Of a stretch of 64,000 nucleotides of DNA, positions 16,574-24,751 are shown piece by piece. A program made the translations under genes and the position numbers. This DNA comes from Archangium violaceum. GTDB lineage: Bacteria; Myxococcota; Myxococcia; Myxococcales; Myxococcaceae. The DNA lies in the NCBI RefSeq assembly GCF_016859125.1, contig NZ_CP069338.1, forward strand, positions 12,093,501 to 12,157,500, written 5' to 3'. How positions within the stretch are numbered: the stretch's first letter is position 1; each line of letters starts with the position of its first letter. The notes under the pieces are model-generated. The model saw only the letters and a program-made list of their open reading frames with translations, searched no databases and was not told the DNA's origin.

Positions 16574-18223
16574 ATGTCCCATCCGTCCCGCCTGTCGAGC
16601 CCCCTGGCCTCCTCCCTGGCTGCCCTGCTCCTCGCTGGTTGTGCTTCGCTATCGGGGAGCGCGCCAGCGCCCGTCACGAGCGCGGCTCCCGAGCCCTCGC
16701 AGGACGACGAGCCCACCGTCACCCTCACGCTGTTGCACGTCAACGACGTGTACCAGTTCACCCCGGTGGACTTCGGGGAGCGCGGTGGTCTGGGGCGGCT
16801 GTCCACGCTGCGCAAGCAGGTGCTCGCCGAGTCCCCGAACACGCTGTTCCTGATGGCCGGTGACACGCTGGGGCCCTCGGTGGAGTCCACCTTCCACAAG
16901 GGCAAGCAGATGATCGACGCGTGGAACGCGCTCGGTCTGGACTACGCGGTGCTGGGCAATCACGAGTTCGACTTCGGCCCCGACGTGATGCGCCAGCGCA
17001 TGAAGGAGTCCCACTTCACCTGGCTGGGCGCCAACGTGATGGACAAGAAGACGGGCCGCACCTTCGGGGACACCCCGCCCTTCGTCATCCGCGACGTGGG
17101 CGGCGTGAAGGTGGGCATCTTCGGCGTGCTGCTGGGCAAGACGAAGTACAGCTCAAAGCCGGGACCGGACGTGTACTTCACGGACACGTGCGCCAAGGCG
17201 CGCGAGCTGGTGCCGCAGATGCGCAAGCAGGGCGCGCAGATCATCATCGGGCTCACCCACCTGTTCGTGGCGGAGGACAAGGTGCTCGCCCGCTGCGCGC
17301 CCATCGATCTCATCATCGGAGGCCACGAGCACGTGATGATGCAGGCGGTGTCCAACGGCACGCCCATCGTGAAGATGTCCTCCGAGGCGCGGGAGCTGGG
17401 GCGCGTCACCCTGCACGTGGGCACCCGGAGCCACAAGCTCAAGAGCATGGACTTCGACGTGATGCCGATCACGCCCGAGGTTCCGGAGGATCCGGCCTTC
17501 GCCGCCGCCATGCGCGAGTACGACGCGTTGACGGCCGAACTCTCCCAGCCCGTGGGCCGCACCGCCGTGACCCTGGACGCCAGCGAGGAGGCCAACCGCA
17601 CCCGTGAGACGAACCTGGCCTCCTTCGTCGCGGACGCCTACCGCAAGGCCACCGGCGCGGAGGTGGCGATCATCAACGGGGGCTCCATCCGCTCGGACTC
17701 GGTGCTGAGGCCCGGTCCGCTCCTGCGGCGCGACGTGCTGGCCATCCACCCCTATCCGGGCTCGGTGGTGAGCATCGAGGTCACGGGCGCGGTGCTGCGC
17801 CAGGCGCTCGAGCAGGGTGTCAGCCGCAGCGCCGAGGAGGCGGACCCGGGCCGCTTCCCCCAGGTCTCCGGCATCCACTACGCCTTCGACGTGTGCCGGC
17901 CCGCGGGTGACCGCATCGTGCGCGTCACCGTGAATGGCGAGCCGCTCGAGCCGAAGCGGACGTACACGCTCGCCACCAACTCGTACATGGCCGAGGGCGG
18001 TGACGGGTACACCATGTTCAAGGGCGCGAAGTACCTGGTATCGCCCCAGAAGGGGAAGACCACGCAGGACGTGCTGCGCGACGCCTTCGCCTCCGCCGAG
18101 GCCATCGCCCCGGTCACGGACGGCCGCATCGAGCGGCTGCGCGGTGGCGCGCGCGACCTGGCGAAGATGGACGACCCGAACGCCCCCACCTGCCCGGCGG
18201 CCGCTGCCCAGGCCGCGCAGTAG
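16574..18223 (+). CDS. 5'-nucleotidase / UshA-type metallophosphoesterase lipoprotein
   Basis: A 549-residue secreted enzyme beginning with a lipoprotein signal (LAALLLAGC), so it is anchored in an envelope membrane. The N-terminal calcineurin-like domain shows LLHVNDVYQF, MAGDTLGPS, VLGNHEFDFG and GGHEHVM. The C-terminal 5'-nucleotidase domain has NLASFVADAYRKATG, INGGSIRSD and the substrate-stacking region YTLATNSYMAEGGDGY. It would dephosphorylate extracellular nucleotides for uptake. The ATG at 16574 starts the signal peptide; the frame is open 22 codons further upstream but without signal features. It appears to be its own transcription unit. Confidence 0.92.
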   Translation: MSHPSRLSSPLASSLAALLLAGCASLSGSAPAPVTSAAPEPSQDDEPTVTLTLLHVNDVYQFTPVDFGERGGLGRLSTLRKQVLAESPNTLFLMAGDTLGPSVESTFHKGKQMIDAWNALGLDYAVLGNHEFDFGPDVMRQRMKESHFTWLGANVMDKKTGRTFGDTPPFVIRDVGGVKVGIFGVLLGKTKYSSKPGPDVYFTDTCAKARELVPQMRKQGAQIIIGLTHLFVAEDKVLARCAPIDLIIGGHEHVMMQAVSNGTPIVKMSSEARELGRVTLHVGTRSHKLKSMDFDVMPITPEVPEDPAFAAAMREYDALTAELSQPVGRTAVTLDASEEANRTRETNLASFVADAYRKATGAEVAIINGGSIRSDSVLRPGPLLRRDVLAIHPYPGSVVSIEVTGAVLRQALEQGVSRSAEEADPGRFPQVSGIHYAFDVCRPAGDRIVRVTVNGEPLEPKRTYTLATNSYMAEGGDGYTMFKGAKYLVSPQKGKTTQDVLRDAFASAEAIAPVTDGRIERLRGGARDLAKMDDPNAPTCPAAAAQAAQ

Positions 18224-18242
18224 GCGCGTTCGTCCGCGGCCC

Positions 18243-19136
18243 ATGGATCTGAACCTCCTCGGACTCTTCGTGGCCGTCGCGGAGACCGGTAGCTTCTCGG
18301 CGGCGGCCCGGAAGTTGGGGCTGCCCAAGTCGTCCGTGAGCAGGGGCGTGGCGAGTCTCGAGGCCTCGGTCGGTGCGCAGCTGCTCCACCGCACGACGAG
18401 GCACGTCTCGCTGAGCACCGCCGGCGCGGCACTGTATGAGCGAGCGGCGCCGCTGCTCGCCTCGCTGCGGGAAGCGGTCGGGACCCTGCCCGAGCGGGAG
18501 GAGGCCCCTTCGGGCAAGCTTCGGATCACCGCGCCGAATGACATGGGAGCCACCTTCCTGCCAGAGGTCATCGCGCGCTTCACCGCGCGCTATCCCTCGG
18601 TGATCGTCGACTGCCGCCTGACGAACCTGAACGTGGACCTGGTGGCGGAGGGGTTCGATCTCGCGCTCCGCGCCTCTGGAGCGAAGCTGGCGGACTCATC
18701 GCTGATGGTGCGGCGGCTCGGGACGATCGACGTGCAGCTGTTCGCCTCGCCCACGTACCTCGCACGACGCGGGACGCCTCGCACGCCCGAGGACCTGGCC
18801 CACCACGACTTCGTCGCGTTCCGGGGGCGCAAATACCTGGACGAGCTGGGCCTCTCGGAGAAGAACGCGCGCGTGCTCGCCGACGACATGCTCTTCATGC
18901 GCGAGGCGGTGAAGGCGGGCGTTGGCATCGCCAGCCTCCCCACGTTCCTCGCACAGGCGGACGTGACGTCCGGGCAGCTCGTCCGTGTGCTGCCGCGCTA
19001 TACGCAACGGTCGACGACGCTCGTGCTGTTGTACCCGAGGACCCAGCACGTCCCGAGGAAGGTGTCCGCCTTTCGCGACTTCCTGCTCGACTTCCTCGAG
19101 GGACGGCCGCTCTCGGCCCATCCCAACGCGGGCTGA
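18243..19136 (+). CDS. LysR-family transcriptional regulator
   Basis: A 297-residue regulator with an N-terminal winged helix-turn-helix (LLGLFVAVAETGSFSAAARK, then SSVSRGVASLEASVGAQLLH) and a periplasmic-binding-like effector domain starting near residue 90. It belongs to the common CrgA-like LysR group by its GKLRITAPNDMGATFLPE segment. It follows the nucleotidase by 19 bases and is convergent with the dioxygenase gene, whose stop is 30 bases away. A LysR gene beside a DODA-type dioxygenase is a frequent arrangement, so control of that gene is a reasonable guess. Confidence 0.93.
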   Translation: MDLNLLGLFVAVAETGSFSAAARKLGLPKSSVSRGVASLEASVGAQLLHRTTRHVSLSTAGAALYERAAPLLASLREAVGTLPEREEAPSGKLRITAPNDMGATFLPEVIARFTARYPSVIVDCRLTNLNVDLVAEGFDLALRASGAKLADSSLMVRRLGTIDVQLFASPTYLARRGTPRTPEDLAHHDFVAFRGRKYLDELGLSEKNARVLADDMLFMREAVKAGVGIASLPTFLAQADVTSGQLVRVLPRYTQRSTTLVLLYPRTQHVPRKVSAFRDFLLDFLEGRPLSAHPNAG

Positions 19137-19166
19137 GCCGCGGGGGATTGGGCCTCGGCACCCGCC

Positions 19167-20093
19167 TCAGCCGAAGAGCACGGAGCGCATCGACAGCGAG
19201 CCGAGATCGAATCCGGTGATGGGGAAGCGCACCGGATCCCGGTCGCTGGCGGCGCCGGCGGCGTACAGCAGCGGGAGGAAGTGATCGATGCTCGGGTGCG
19301 ACATGCGCCCCGCCTCGGTCTCGATGACGCGCGAGAGGAACGCGCCGTCGTGCTGCTCGAGCGCCCTCGCCACGTCCTCGTCGAAGCTCGTGGCCCATTT
19401 CGGGGGCGTGCTCTCGCCCGACTGCATGCTCCTGAAGGCATGGCGCAGGTTGTGCGTCACGTTGCCGCTGCCCATCACCAGGATGCCTTCGTCGCGGAGC
19501 CCGGCCAGCGCGCGGCCCAGCGCGAGGTGCTCGGAGGGCGCGAGCCGCGCGTCGATGCTGAGCTGCACGACCGGGACATCCGCCGCGGGACGCAGGTGGT
19601 GGAGCACGGTCCAGGAGCCATGGTCCAGGCCCCAGTCGTTCTGGATCGACGCGCGAGAGGGTCCCAGGAGCTCCACCACCCGCCGCGCGAGCTCGACGCT
19701 GCCAGCGGCCGGGTACTGCATCTCGTAGAGCGCGCGAGGGAAGCCCCCGAAGTCGTGGATGGTGGGCGGGCGCTCGTTCCCGGTGACGAAGGTGCCGGGA
19801 AGGAACCAGTGTGCGGAGATCGCGAGGACCGCCTTCGGCTTGGGCAGCTGCCCGGCGAGCGACTTGAAGCTTCGCGTCCAGGTGTTGTCCTCGATGGCGT
19901 TCATGGGGGAGCCGTGCCCGATGAAGAGCACCGGCAGGCGGGATCCGGAAGAAGAGGTGGTCATGGTGGAGCTCCCCTCCTGGACCGGACGCTCGGCGCG
20001 AGCCGAATCGCGACAGCCCAGGAATGGAAGGGTCGCAGCGCCGAGTGCGGCGGCCTTGAGGACACTGCGTCGGCCAGGTCGGTAGGGGGACAT
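19167..20093 (-). CDS. DODA-type (YgiD-like) extradiol dioxygenase, Tat-exported lipoprotein
   Basis: A 308-residue protein with a class III extradiol dioxygenase fold related to E. coli YgiD (4,5-DOPA dioxygenase). Visible motifs are FIGHGSPMNAI, AISAHWFLPG, LDHGSWTVLHHLRP and GSGNVTHNLRH, which supply the metal-binding His residues. The N terminus is unusual: GRRSVLKAAALGA is a twin-arginine signal and LPFLGC a lipobox (Cys27), so the folded, metal-loaded enzyme would be exported and lipid-anchored. E. coli YgiD has no signal and is cytoplasmic. The product would open catecholic rings. Without the signal the length matches the family. Confidence 0.88.
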   Translation of the reverse strand: MSPYRPGRRSVLKAAALGAATLPFLGCRDSARAERPVQEGSSTMTTSSSGSRLPVLFIGHGSPMNAIEDNTWTRSFKSLAGQLPKPKAVLAISAHWFLPGTFVTGNERPPTIHDFGGFPRALYEMQYPAAGSVELARRVVELLGPSRASIQNDWGLDHGSWTVLHHLRPAADVPVVQLSIDARLAPSEHLALGRALAGLRDEGILVMGSGNVTHNLRHAFRSMQSGESTPPKWATSFDEDVARALEQHDGAFLSRVIETEAGRMSHPSIDHFLPLLYAAGAASDRDPVRFPITGFDLGSLSMRSVLFG

Positions 20094-20161
20094 GAATGGT
20101 GCTCGCGAGTCAGGAGATCATGCTCGGCGACCCGGCGTTGCACCAGCTCCAGTCGGGCAAA

Positions 20162-20187
20162 TCACTGTTCCCAGGGTGGAACAGTGA
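20162..20187. promoter_or_regulatory. Perfect 10-bp-arm palindrome upstream of the dioxygenase gene
   Basis: TCACTGTTCC and GGAACAGTGA are separated by six bases. It lies 69 bases upstream of the dioxygenase start and 49 bases downstream of the YdcF-family stop on the minus strand. No T-run follows in either direction beyond TTT. It could be an operator for the dioxygenase or a terminator for the nadK-ydcF operon. Confidence 0.5.
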
Positions 20188-20199
20188 CAGGAGCGAATA

Positions 20200-20232
20200 C
20201 CCTCACCCTGGCCCTCTCCCAGGGGGAGAGGG
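20200..20232 (+). repeat. Dispersed CCCTCACCCT / CCCTCTCCC palindromic element
   Basis: The element reads CCCTCACCCTGG followed by a perfect nine-base hairpin (CCCTCTCCC, loop AGG, GGGAGAGGG). A related copy in opposite orientation lies at 38732-38767 and a hairpin-only relative at 13202-13226. It ends four bases before the YdcF-family stop codon and could also stop transcription. Confidence 0.55.
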
Positions 20233-20235
20233 AAT

Positions 20236-21006
20236 TCAGGCCCAGCCGCGCAGCCGGTAGACGAGGCGGCCGAAGAGCTCTCGCAGCGCGTCCGTCCCCG
20301 CGGAGAGGTTGGACGCCCTCGGCTGCCATGATGCGCTGTGCAGATCCCACTCGTGCGCTCGCACGTCCACCGCCAGCGTGTCCGGCTTCAGCCCCACCGC
20401 CTCGAAGGTGCCCAGTGCCCGCGGCATGTGCGCCGCGCTCGTCACCAGCACCAGCCGCGTCCACCCCTGCTTCCGGATGATGCGCTCCGACTCCACCGCG
20501 TTCTCCCGCGTGTTCCGGCTCCGCTTCTCGGTGAAGATGCGCTCGGGCTCGATGCCCCACATCCGCAACTGCCTCGCCAGCACGTCGGCCTCCACCAGCG
20601 CCTCTGGCCTCATGTCCAGTGTGCCCGCCGCGAGCAGCACATTGCGCGCATGTCCGCTCCGCAGCAGCTCGAAACCGCGGAGGATGCGCTCCACTGGTTG
20701 ATTGTACTCGGGGAGGCCCGAGCGCTCGGTGGCGGACGAGTCCACCGCTCCTCCCAGCACGATGACGGCGTCGTAGACCTCCTCCGGCCGGTACGTGGAC
20801 ACCACGCCCGCCTCCACCCAACGCTGCAGTCCGGTGGCCACGGGCTGGGTCGAGAAGAGGTACAGCACCAGCAGCCCGAGCCCCTGCAGCCACGCCGCGA
20901 GCCTCGCCCTCCTCCGGCGCACCACGAGGCCCGCCACCCCCAGGAGCAATCCCCAGGAGAGCGGAGAGAGGAGCAGATCCAACAGCTTCGACAGGAAGAC
21001 GAACAC
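20236..21006 (-). CDS. YdcF/ElyC/SanA-family membrane protein (DUF218)
   Basis: A 256-residue inner-membrane protein. Two hydrophobic segments near the N terminus (residues about 8-28 and 40-58) precede a DUF218 domain with AVIVLGGAVDSS, RILRGFELLRSG, FTEKRSRNTRENAVES and LVLVTSAAHMPRAL. ElyC and SanA of E. coli, which share this layout, act in envelope biogenesis and peptidoglycan integrity. The start is GTG 21004-21006, only six bases after the nadK stop, so the two genes form an operon. The biochemical activity of the family is unknown. Confidence 0.85.
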   Translation of the reverse strand: MFVFLSKLLDLLLSPLSWGLLLGVAGLVVRRRRARLAAWLQGLGLLVLYLFSTQPVATGLQRWVEAGVVSTYRPEEVYDAVIVLGGAVDSSATERSGLPEYNQPVERILRGFELLRSGHARNVLLAAGTLDMRPEALVEADVLARQLRMWGIEPERIFTEKRSRNTRENAVESERIIRKQGWTRLVLVTSAAHMPRALGTFEAVGLKPDTLAVDVRAHEWDLHSASWQPRASNLSAGTDALRELFGRLVYRLRGWA

Positions 21007-21012
21007 GCCGTG

Positions 21013-21858
21013 CTACCGCTCGCCCCAGTGGAGCTTCTGCCGGAGGATGGTGAAGTAGCCCACGCGAGGATTGCGCACCAGGGACACCCGGTTGGGCGAG
21101 CGCACCACCTCGATGATGTCCTCGCACCGCAGGCTGTGACCCGTCTGCCCGTCCAGGGTGAGGAAGGTGTCCGCCGTCTCGCTCCGCAGGGCGACCCGGA
21201 TGGTGCGGTCCGCGGGAACGATGATGGGACGGTGCGTGAGCGCGTGCGAGCAGATGGGCGCGAGCACCGTGCAATCCACCGACGGGTGGACGATGGGACC
21301 CCCCGCGGACAGCGCGTACGCCGTGGAGCCGGTGGGCGTGGACAGGATGACGCCATCCGCCTTGTACGTGGCGATGGGCACGTCCTCGATGGACACCTCG
21401 TGGTCCGCGATGCGCGCCAGCGCGCCCTTGTTGATGACCACGTCGTTGAGGACCTCGTCCTGCACCACCACCTTGCCCTCACGGATCAGCCGGCACGTGA
21501 GTTTCATCCGGGAGTCCACCTTGAAGCGGCCGGCGAGCACATCATCCAGGGCGGAGAACAGCCCATCGACGGGGATCTCCGTCATGAAGCCCAGGCTGCC
21601 CAGGTTCACCCCGAGGATGGGCTTGGGGCTTCCGTCGAGCAGCCGGGCCGCGTGGATGAGGGTGCCATCCCCGCCCAGCACCACCACCAGGTCCGCCCGA
21701 GCCGCCAGCTCCCGGTCGTCCACCTTCTGCCATCCGAGCGTATGCGCCAGGAGCCGGTCGCCCAGCACCTCCAGCGCGGGATAGCGTTCACGGATTCGCG
21801 CGGCGAGCTCCGCCGCCTCGGGCTTGTCCTTCTTCGCTACGAGCACCAGGGTCTGCAC
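21013..21858 (-). CDS. nadK: NAD kinase
   Basis: A 281-residue ATP-NAD kinase making NADP in the cytoplasm. The signature GGDGT is at residues 62-66, followed by GVNLGSLGFMTEI, the NDVVINKGALARI loop, and KADGVILSTPTGSTAY. These together are diagnostic. The start is GTG 21856-21858. No good ribosome-binding sequence lies in front of it, so initiation may be weak or leaderless. It is divergent from rarA with about 100 bases between, and co-transcribed with the YdcF-family gene. Confidence 0.96.
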   Translation of the reverse strand: MQTLVLVAKKDKPEAAELAARIRERYPALEVLGDRLLAHTLGWQKVDDRELAARADLVVVLGGDGTLIHAARLLDGSPKPILGVNLGSLGFMTEIPVDGLFSALDDVLAGRFKVDSRMKLTCRLIREGKVVVQDEVLNDVVINKGALARIADHEVSIEDVPIATYKADGVILSTPTGSTAYALSAGGPIVHPSVDCTVLAPICSHALTHRPIIVPADRTIRVALRSETADTFLTLDGQTGHSLRCEDIIEVVRSPNRVSLVRNPRVGYFTILRQKLHWGER

Positions 21859-21959
21859 GATGAAGAAGGGTTCTAATCCAGACGGACAGGAGAGCGCTGG
21901 ACGAAATGGACCCTCCGATGATCCTGTGACACGTGGTACCCGGACCGCAGGTTTTCTCC

Positions 21960-23291
21960 ATGGACCTCTTCGAGCATGCCAGCCGGAAGGACGAGGCCTT
22001 GCTGGCCCCCCTGGCGGAACGGATGCGCCCCACCCGCCTGGAGGAATTCGTCGGGCAGGAGCACCTGACGGGTGAGGGGCGCTTCCTGCACCGGGCCATC
22101 CAGCAGGATCAGGTGCCCTCGCTCATCCTCTGGGGGCCCCCGGGGACGGGAAAGACGACGCTCGCCCACGTCATCGCCCGCTCCACCGGCGCCGCCTTCG
22201 AGTCCCTCTCCGCCGTGCTCTCCGGCGTGAAGGACATCCGGGAGACGGTGGCCCGCGCCCAGGAGCGCTGGAGGCTGCACCGCCAGCGCACCCTTCTCTT
22301 CGTGGATGAGATCCACCGCTTCAACAAGGCGCAGCAGGACGCGCTGCTGCCCCACGTGGAGAAGGGCACCGTCACCTTGATCGGCGCCACCACGGAGAAC
22401 CCCTCCTTCGAGGTGAACGCCGCCCTCCTGTCCCGAGCGCGCGTCGTCACCCTGCGTGGGCTGGAGGAGGAGGAGCTCGTGGCGCTGCTGCGCCGGGCGG
22501 TGGCCGACCCCAGGGGGCTGGGTGGCAAGGTGGAGGTGGACGACGAAGCCCTGACCTTCATCGTCCAGGCCTCGGGGGGAGACGCGCGCCGGGCCCTCAC
22601 CGCACTGGAGGCGGCGGCCGCGCACGGCGGCCCCCGGGTGGACAAGGCCATCGCCGAGGAGACCCTGCAACACAAGGCGCTGCTCTACGACAAGGCCGGC
22701 GAGGAGCACTACAACGTCGTCAGCGCCTTCATCAAATCCATGCGGGGCTCGGACGTGGACGCCGCGCTCTACTGGATGACGCGCATGCTGGAGGCGGGCG
22801 AGGACCCCGTCTTCATCTTCCGGCGCATGGTCATCTTCGCCTCGGAGGACATCGGCAACGCGGACCCACGGGCGCTGGGCGTGGCGGTGGACGCGCTGCG
22901 GGCCTTCGAGCTGGTGGGCCTGCCCGAGGGCACCCTGCCCCTCACCCAGGCGGTGACGTACCTGGCGCTGGCGCCCAAGTCGAACGCGGTGCTCACCGCG
23001 TACGCCGCGGCCCGCGCCGCCGTCACCGAGGGAGGGCCCCTGCCCGTCCCCATGCACCTGCGCAACGCGCCCACGAAGCTGATGAAGTCGCTCGGGTACG
23101 GCGCCGGCTACAAATATCCGCACAACTTCGAGGGCCACTACGTCCCCGAGGACTACCTCCCCGAGGCCCTGCGCGGCCGGCGCTTCTACCAGCCCTCGCG
23201 CAACGGGCTCGAGCAGGAGCTGGCCGAGCGCTACGAGGACATCCAACGCCAGCTCGCGGGCCGAACCCGCGAGCCGGGAGAGGAAGGCTAG
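21960..23291 (+). CDS. rarA: Replication-associated recombination protein RarA (MgsA)
   Basis: A 443-residue AAA+ ATPase acting at stalled replication forks. The N terminus [20 protein letters not shown] then [14 protein letters not shown] is typical. Walker A is [12 protein letters not shown], Walker [21 protein letters not shown], sensor 1 [14 protein letters not shown], and the C-terminal tetramerisation part has [21 protein letters not shown] 21960 is chosen over the in-frame GTG 21933 because family members start there. The stop overlaps the convergent NtrC-type gene by four bases. Confidence 0.96.
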   Translation: MDLFEHASRKDEALLAPLAERMRPTRLEEFVGQEHLTGEGRFLHRAIQQDQVPSLILWGPPGTGKTTLAHVIARSTGAAFESLSAVLSGVKDIRETVARAQERWRLHRQRTLLFVDEIHRFNKAQQDALLPHVEKGTVTLIGATTENPSFEVNAALLSRARVVTLRGLEEEELVALLRRAVADPRGLGGKVEVDDEALTFIVQASGGDARRALTALEAAAAHGGPRVDKAIAEETLQHKALLYDKAGEEHYNVVSAFIKSMRGSDVDAALYWMTRMLEAGEDPVFIFRRMVIFASEDIGNADPRALGVAVDALRAFELVGLPEGTLPLTQAVTYLALAPKSNAVLTAYAAARAAVTEGGPLPVPMHLRNAPTKLMKSLGYGAGYKYPHNFEGHYVPEDYLPEALRGRRFYQPSRNGLEQELAERYEDIQRQLAGRTREPGEEG

Positions 23292-24751
23292 GACGCCACC
23301 TCGAGGGCGTCATCGTCCTCCTTGGAGCGCTTCATGGAGCGCCCCGCCACCTCGTACTGCTTGAGCAGGCGGCGGAAGTTGGAGCGATCCACGCCCGCGG
23401 CGCGCGCGGCGCTGGAGACGTTGTGGTTGTGCTTCTCGAGCAGCGCGGTGAGGTAGCGCCGCTCGAAGGCGCGCATGGCCAGACGCTTGGCCTGGGCATA
23501 CGGCAGGTGCGCGAGGCTGAACACCTCCACCTGGGCCCCGGCCTGCGGCGCGTCCTGGAAGCCCGGCGGCAGGTCGTCGACGTCCAACACCTCCTTGGAG
23601 GTGAGCACCACCGCGCGCTCGATGACGTTCTCCAGCTCGCGCACGTTGCCCGTCCACCGGTTGCAGGTGAGCGCCTCCATGGCGCGCGGCGTGAAGCCCG
23701 TCACCCGCTTGCCCACCTTCGCCGTGTACAGCTTGAGGAAGTGGTGCGCCAGCAGCGGCACGTCCTCGGGGCGGTCTCGCAGCGGCGGCAGGTCGATGGT
23801 GATGACGTTGAGCCGGTAGAACAGGTCCTCGCGGAACTTGCCCTGCTCCTTGGCCCGGCTCAGGTCCACGTGCGTGGCGGCGATGACGCGCACGTCCACC
23901 TTCACCGGCTCGTTGGCGCCCACGCGCTTCACCTCGCCCTCCTGCAGCACGCGCAGCAGGCGGACCTGGGTGGCGGGAGGCACGTCGCCAATCTCGTCGA
24001 GGAAGATGGTGCCGCCGTCCGCGGCCTCGAAGAGGCCCTTCTTGTTGGAGGTGGCTCCGGTGAAGCTGCCCTTCACGTGGCCGAAGAGCTCACTCTCCAG
24101 CAGCGTGTCCGTCAGCGCCGAGCAGTTGACCGCCACGAAGGGCTTGTCCTTGCGCGCGCTGCGGTAGTGGATGGCCCGCGCCACCAGCTCCTTGCCCGTG
24201 CCGCTCTCGCCCTGGATGAGCACCGTGGCCGTGGAGTGGCTCACCGTCTCCACCAGCTTGAAGACGGCGCGCATCTGCGACGACTGGCCGATCAGCTCCT
24301 CGAACTGGTTGCGAGCGGTGAGCGCCTCCTCCAGCGCGCGCGCCCGGTCCCTCAGGGCCTTGCGCTCGGCGGCCTTGGCCACCGTCATGCTCACTTCGTC
24401 GATGTTCTCGAAGGGCTTGGTGAGGTAGTCGTACGCCCCGGACTTCACCGCCTCCACCGCCGTCTCCACGGTGGCGAAGGCGGTCATCATGATGACCTCC
24501 ACGTCCGGCCGCGCCGCCTTGATGCCGCGCAGCAGATCCATGCCGGACAGGTTGGGCATCTTGATGTCCAACACGGCCACGTCGATGGACGGGTCCTTCG
24601 CCGCGGTCAGTCCCTCCACGGCGTCGTCGATGGAAACGACCTGGTAGCCCTCGCGGCTGAGGATGGACGTGACCGCCTTGAGGACGATCTGATCGTCATC
24701 CACGACCAGGATCTTGGCGCGCTTCATGGCGCTGGACGACTGCGGGTTCAC
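23288..24751 (-). CDS. NtrC-family sigma-54-dependent response regulator
   Basis: A 487-residue activator with an N-terminal receiver (ILVVDDDQIVLKAV, phospho-Asp62 in VAVLDIKMPNLSG, Lys112), a central AAA+ domain (GESGTGKE at 181-188, LDEIGDVPPATQ) and a C-terminal Fis-type helix-turn-helix (HNHNVSSAARAAGVDRSNFRRL). The sigma-54 contact loop reads GSFTGA at 228-233 rather than GAFTGA. The start is GTG 24749-24751, which overlaps the TGA of the kinase gene, so the two are translationally coupled and are almost certainly cognate. The pair resembles M. xanthus HsfA/HsfB in layout, but that link is only a suggestion. Confidence 0.93.
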   Translation of the reverse strand: MNPQSSSAMKRAKILVVDDDQIVLKAVTSILSREGYQVVSIDDAVEGLTAAKDPSIDVAVLDIKMPNLSGMDLLRGIKAARPDVEVIMMTAFATVETAVEAVKSGAYDYLTKPFENIDEVSMTVAKAAERKALRDRARALEEALTARNQFEELIGQSSQMRAVFKLVETVSHSTATVLIQGESGTGKELVARAIHYRSARKDKPFVAVNCSALTDTLLESELFGHVKGSFTGATSNKKGLFEAADGGTIFLDEIGDVPPATQVRLLRVLQEGEVKRVGANEPVKVDVRVIAATHVDLSRAKEQGKFREDLFYRLNVITIDLPPLRDRPEDVPLLAHHFLKLYTAKVGKRVTGFTPRAMEALTCNRWTGNVRELENVIERAVVLTSKEVLDVDDLPPGFQDAPQAGAQVEVFSLAHLPYAQAKRLAMRAFERRYLTALLEKHNHNVSSAARAAGVDRSNFRRLLKQYEVAGRSMKRSKEDDDALEVAS

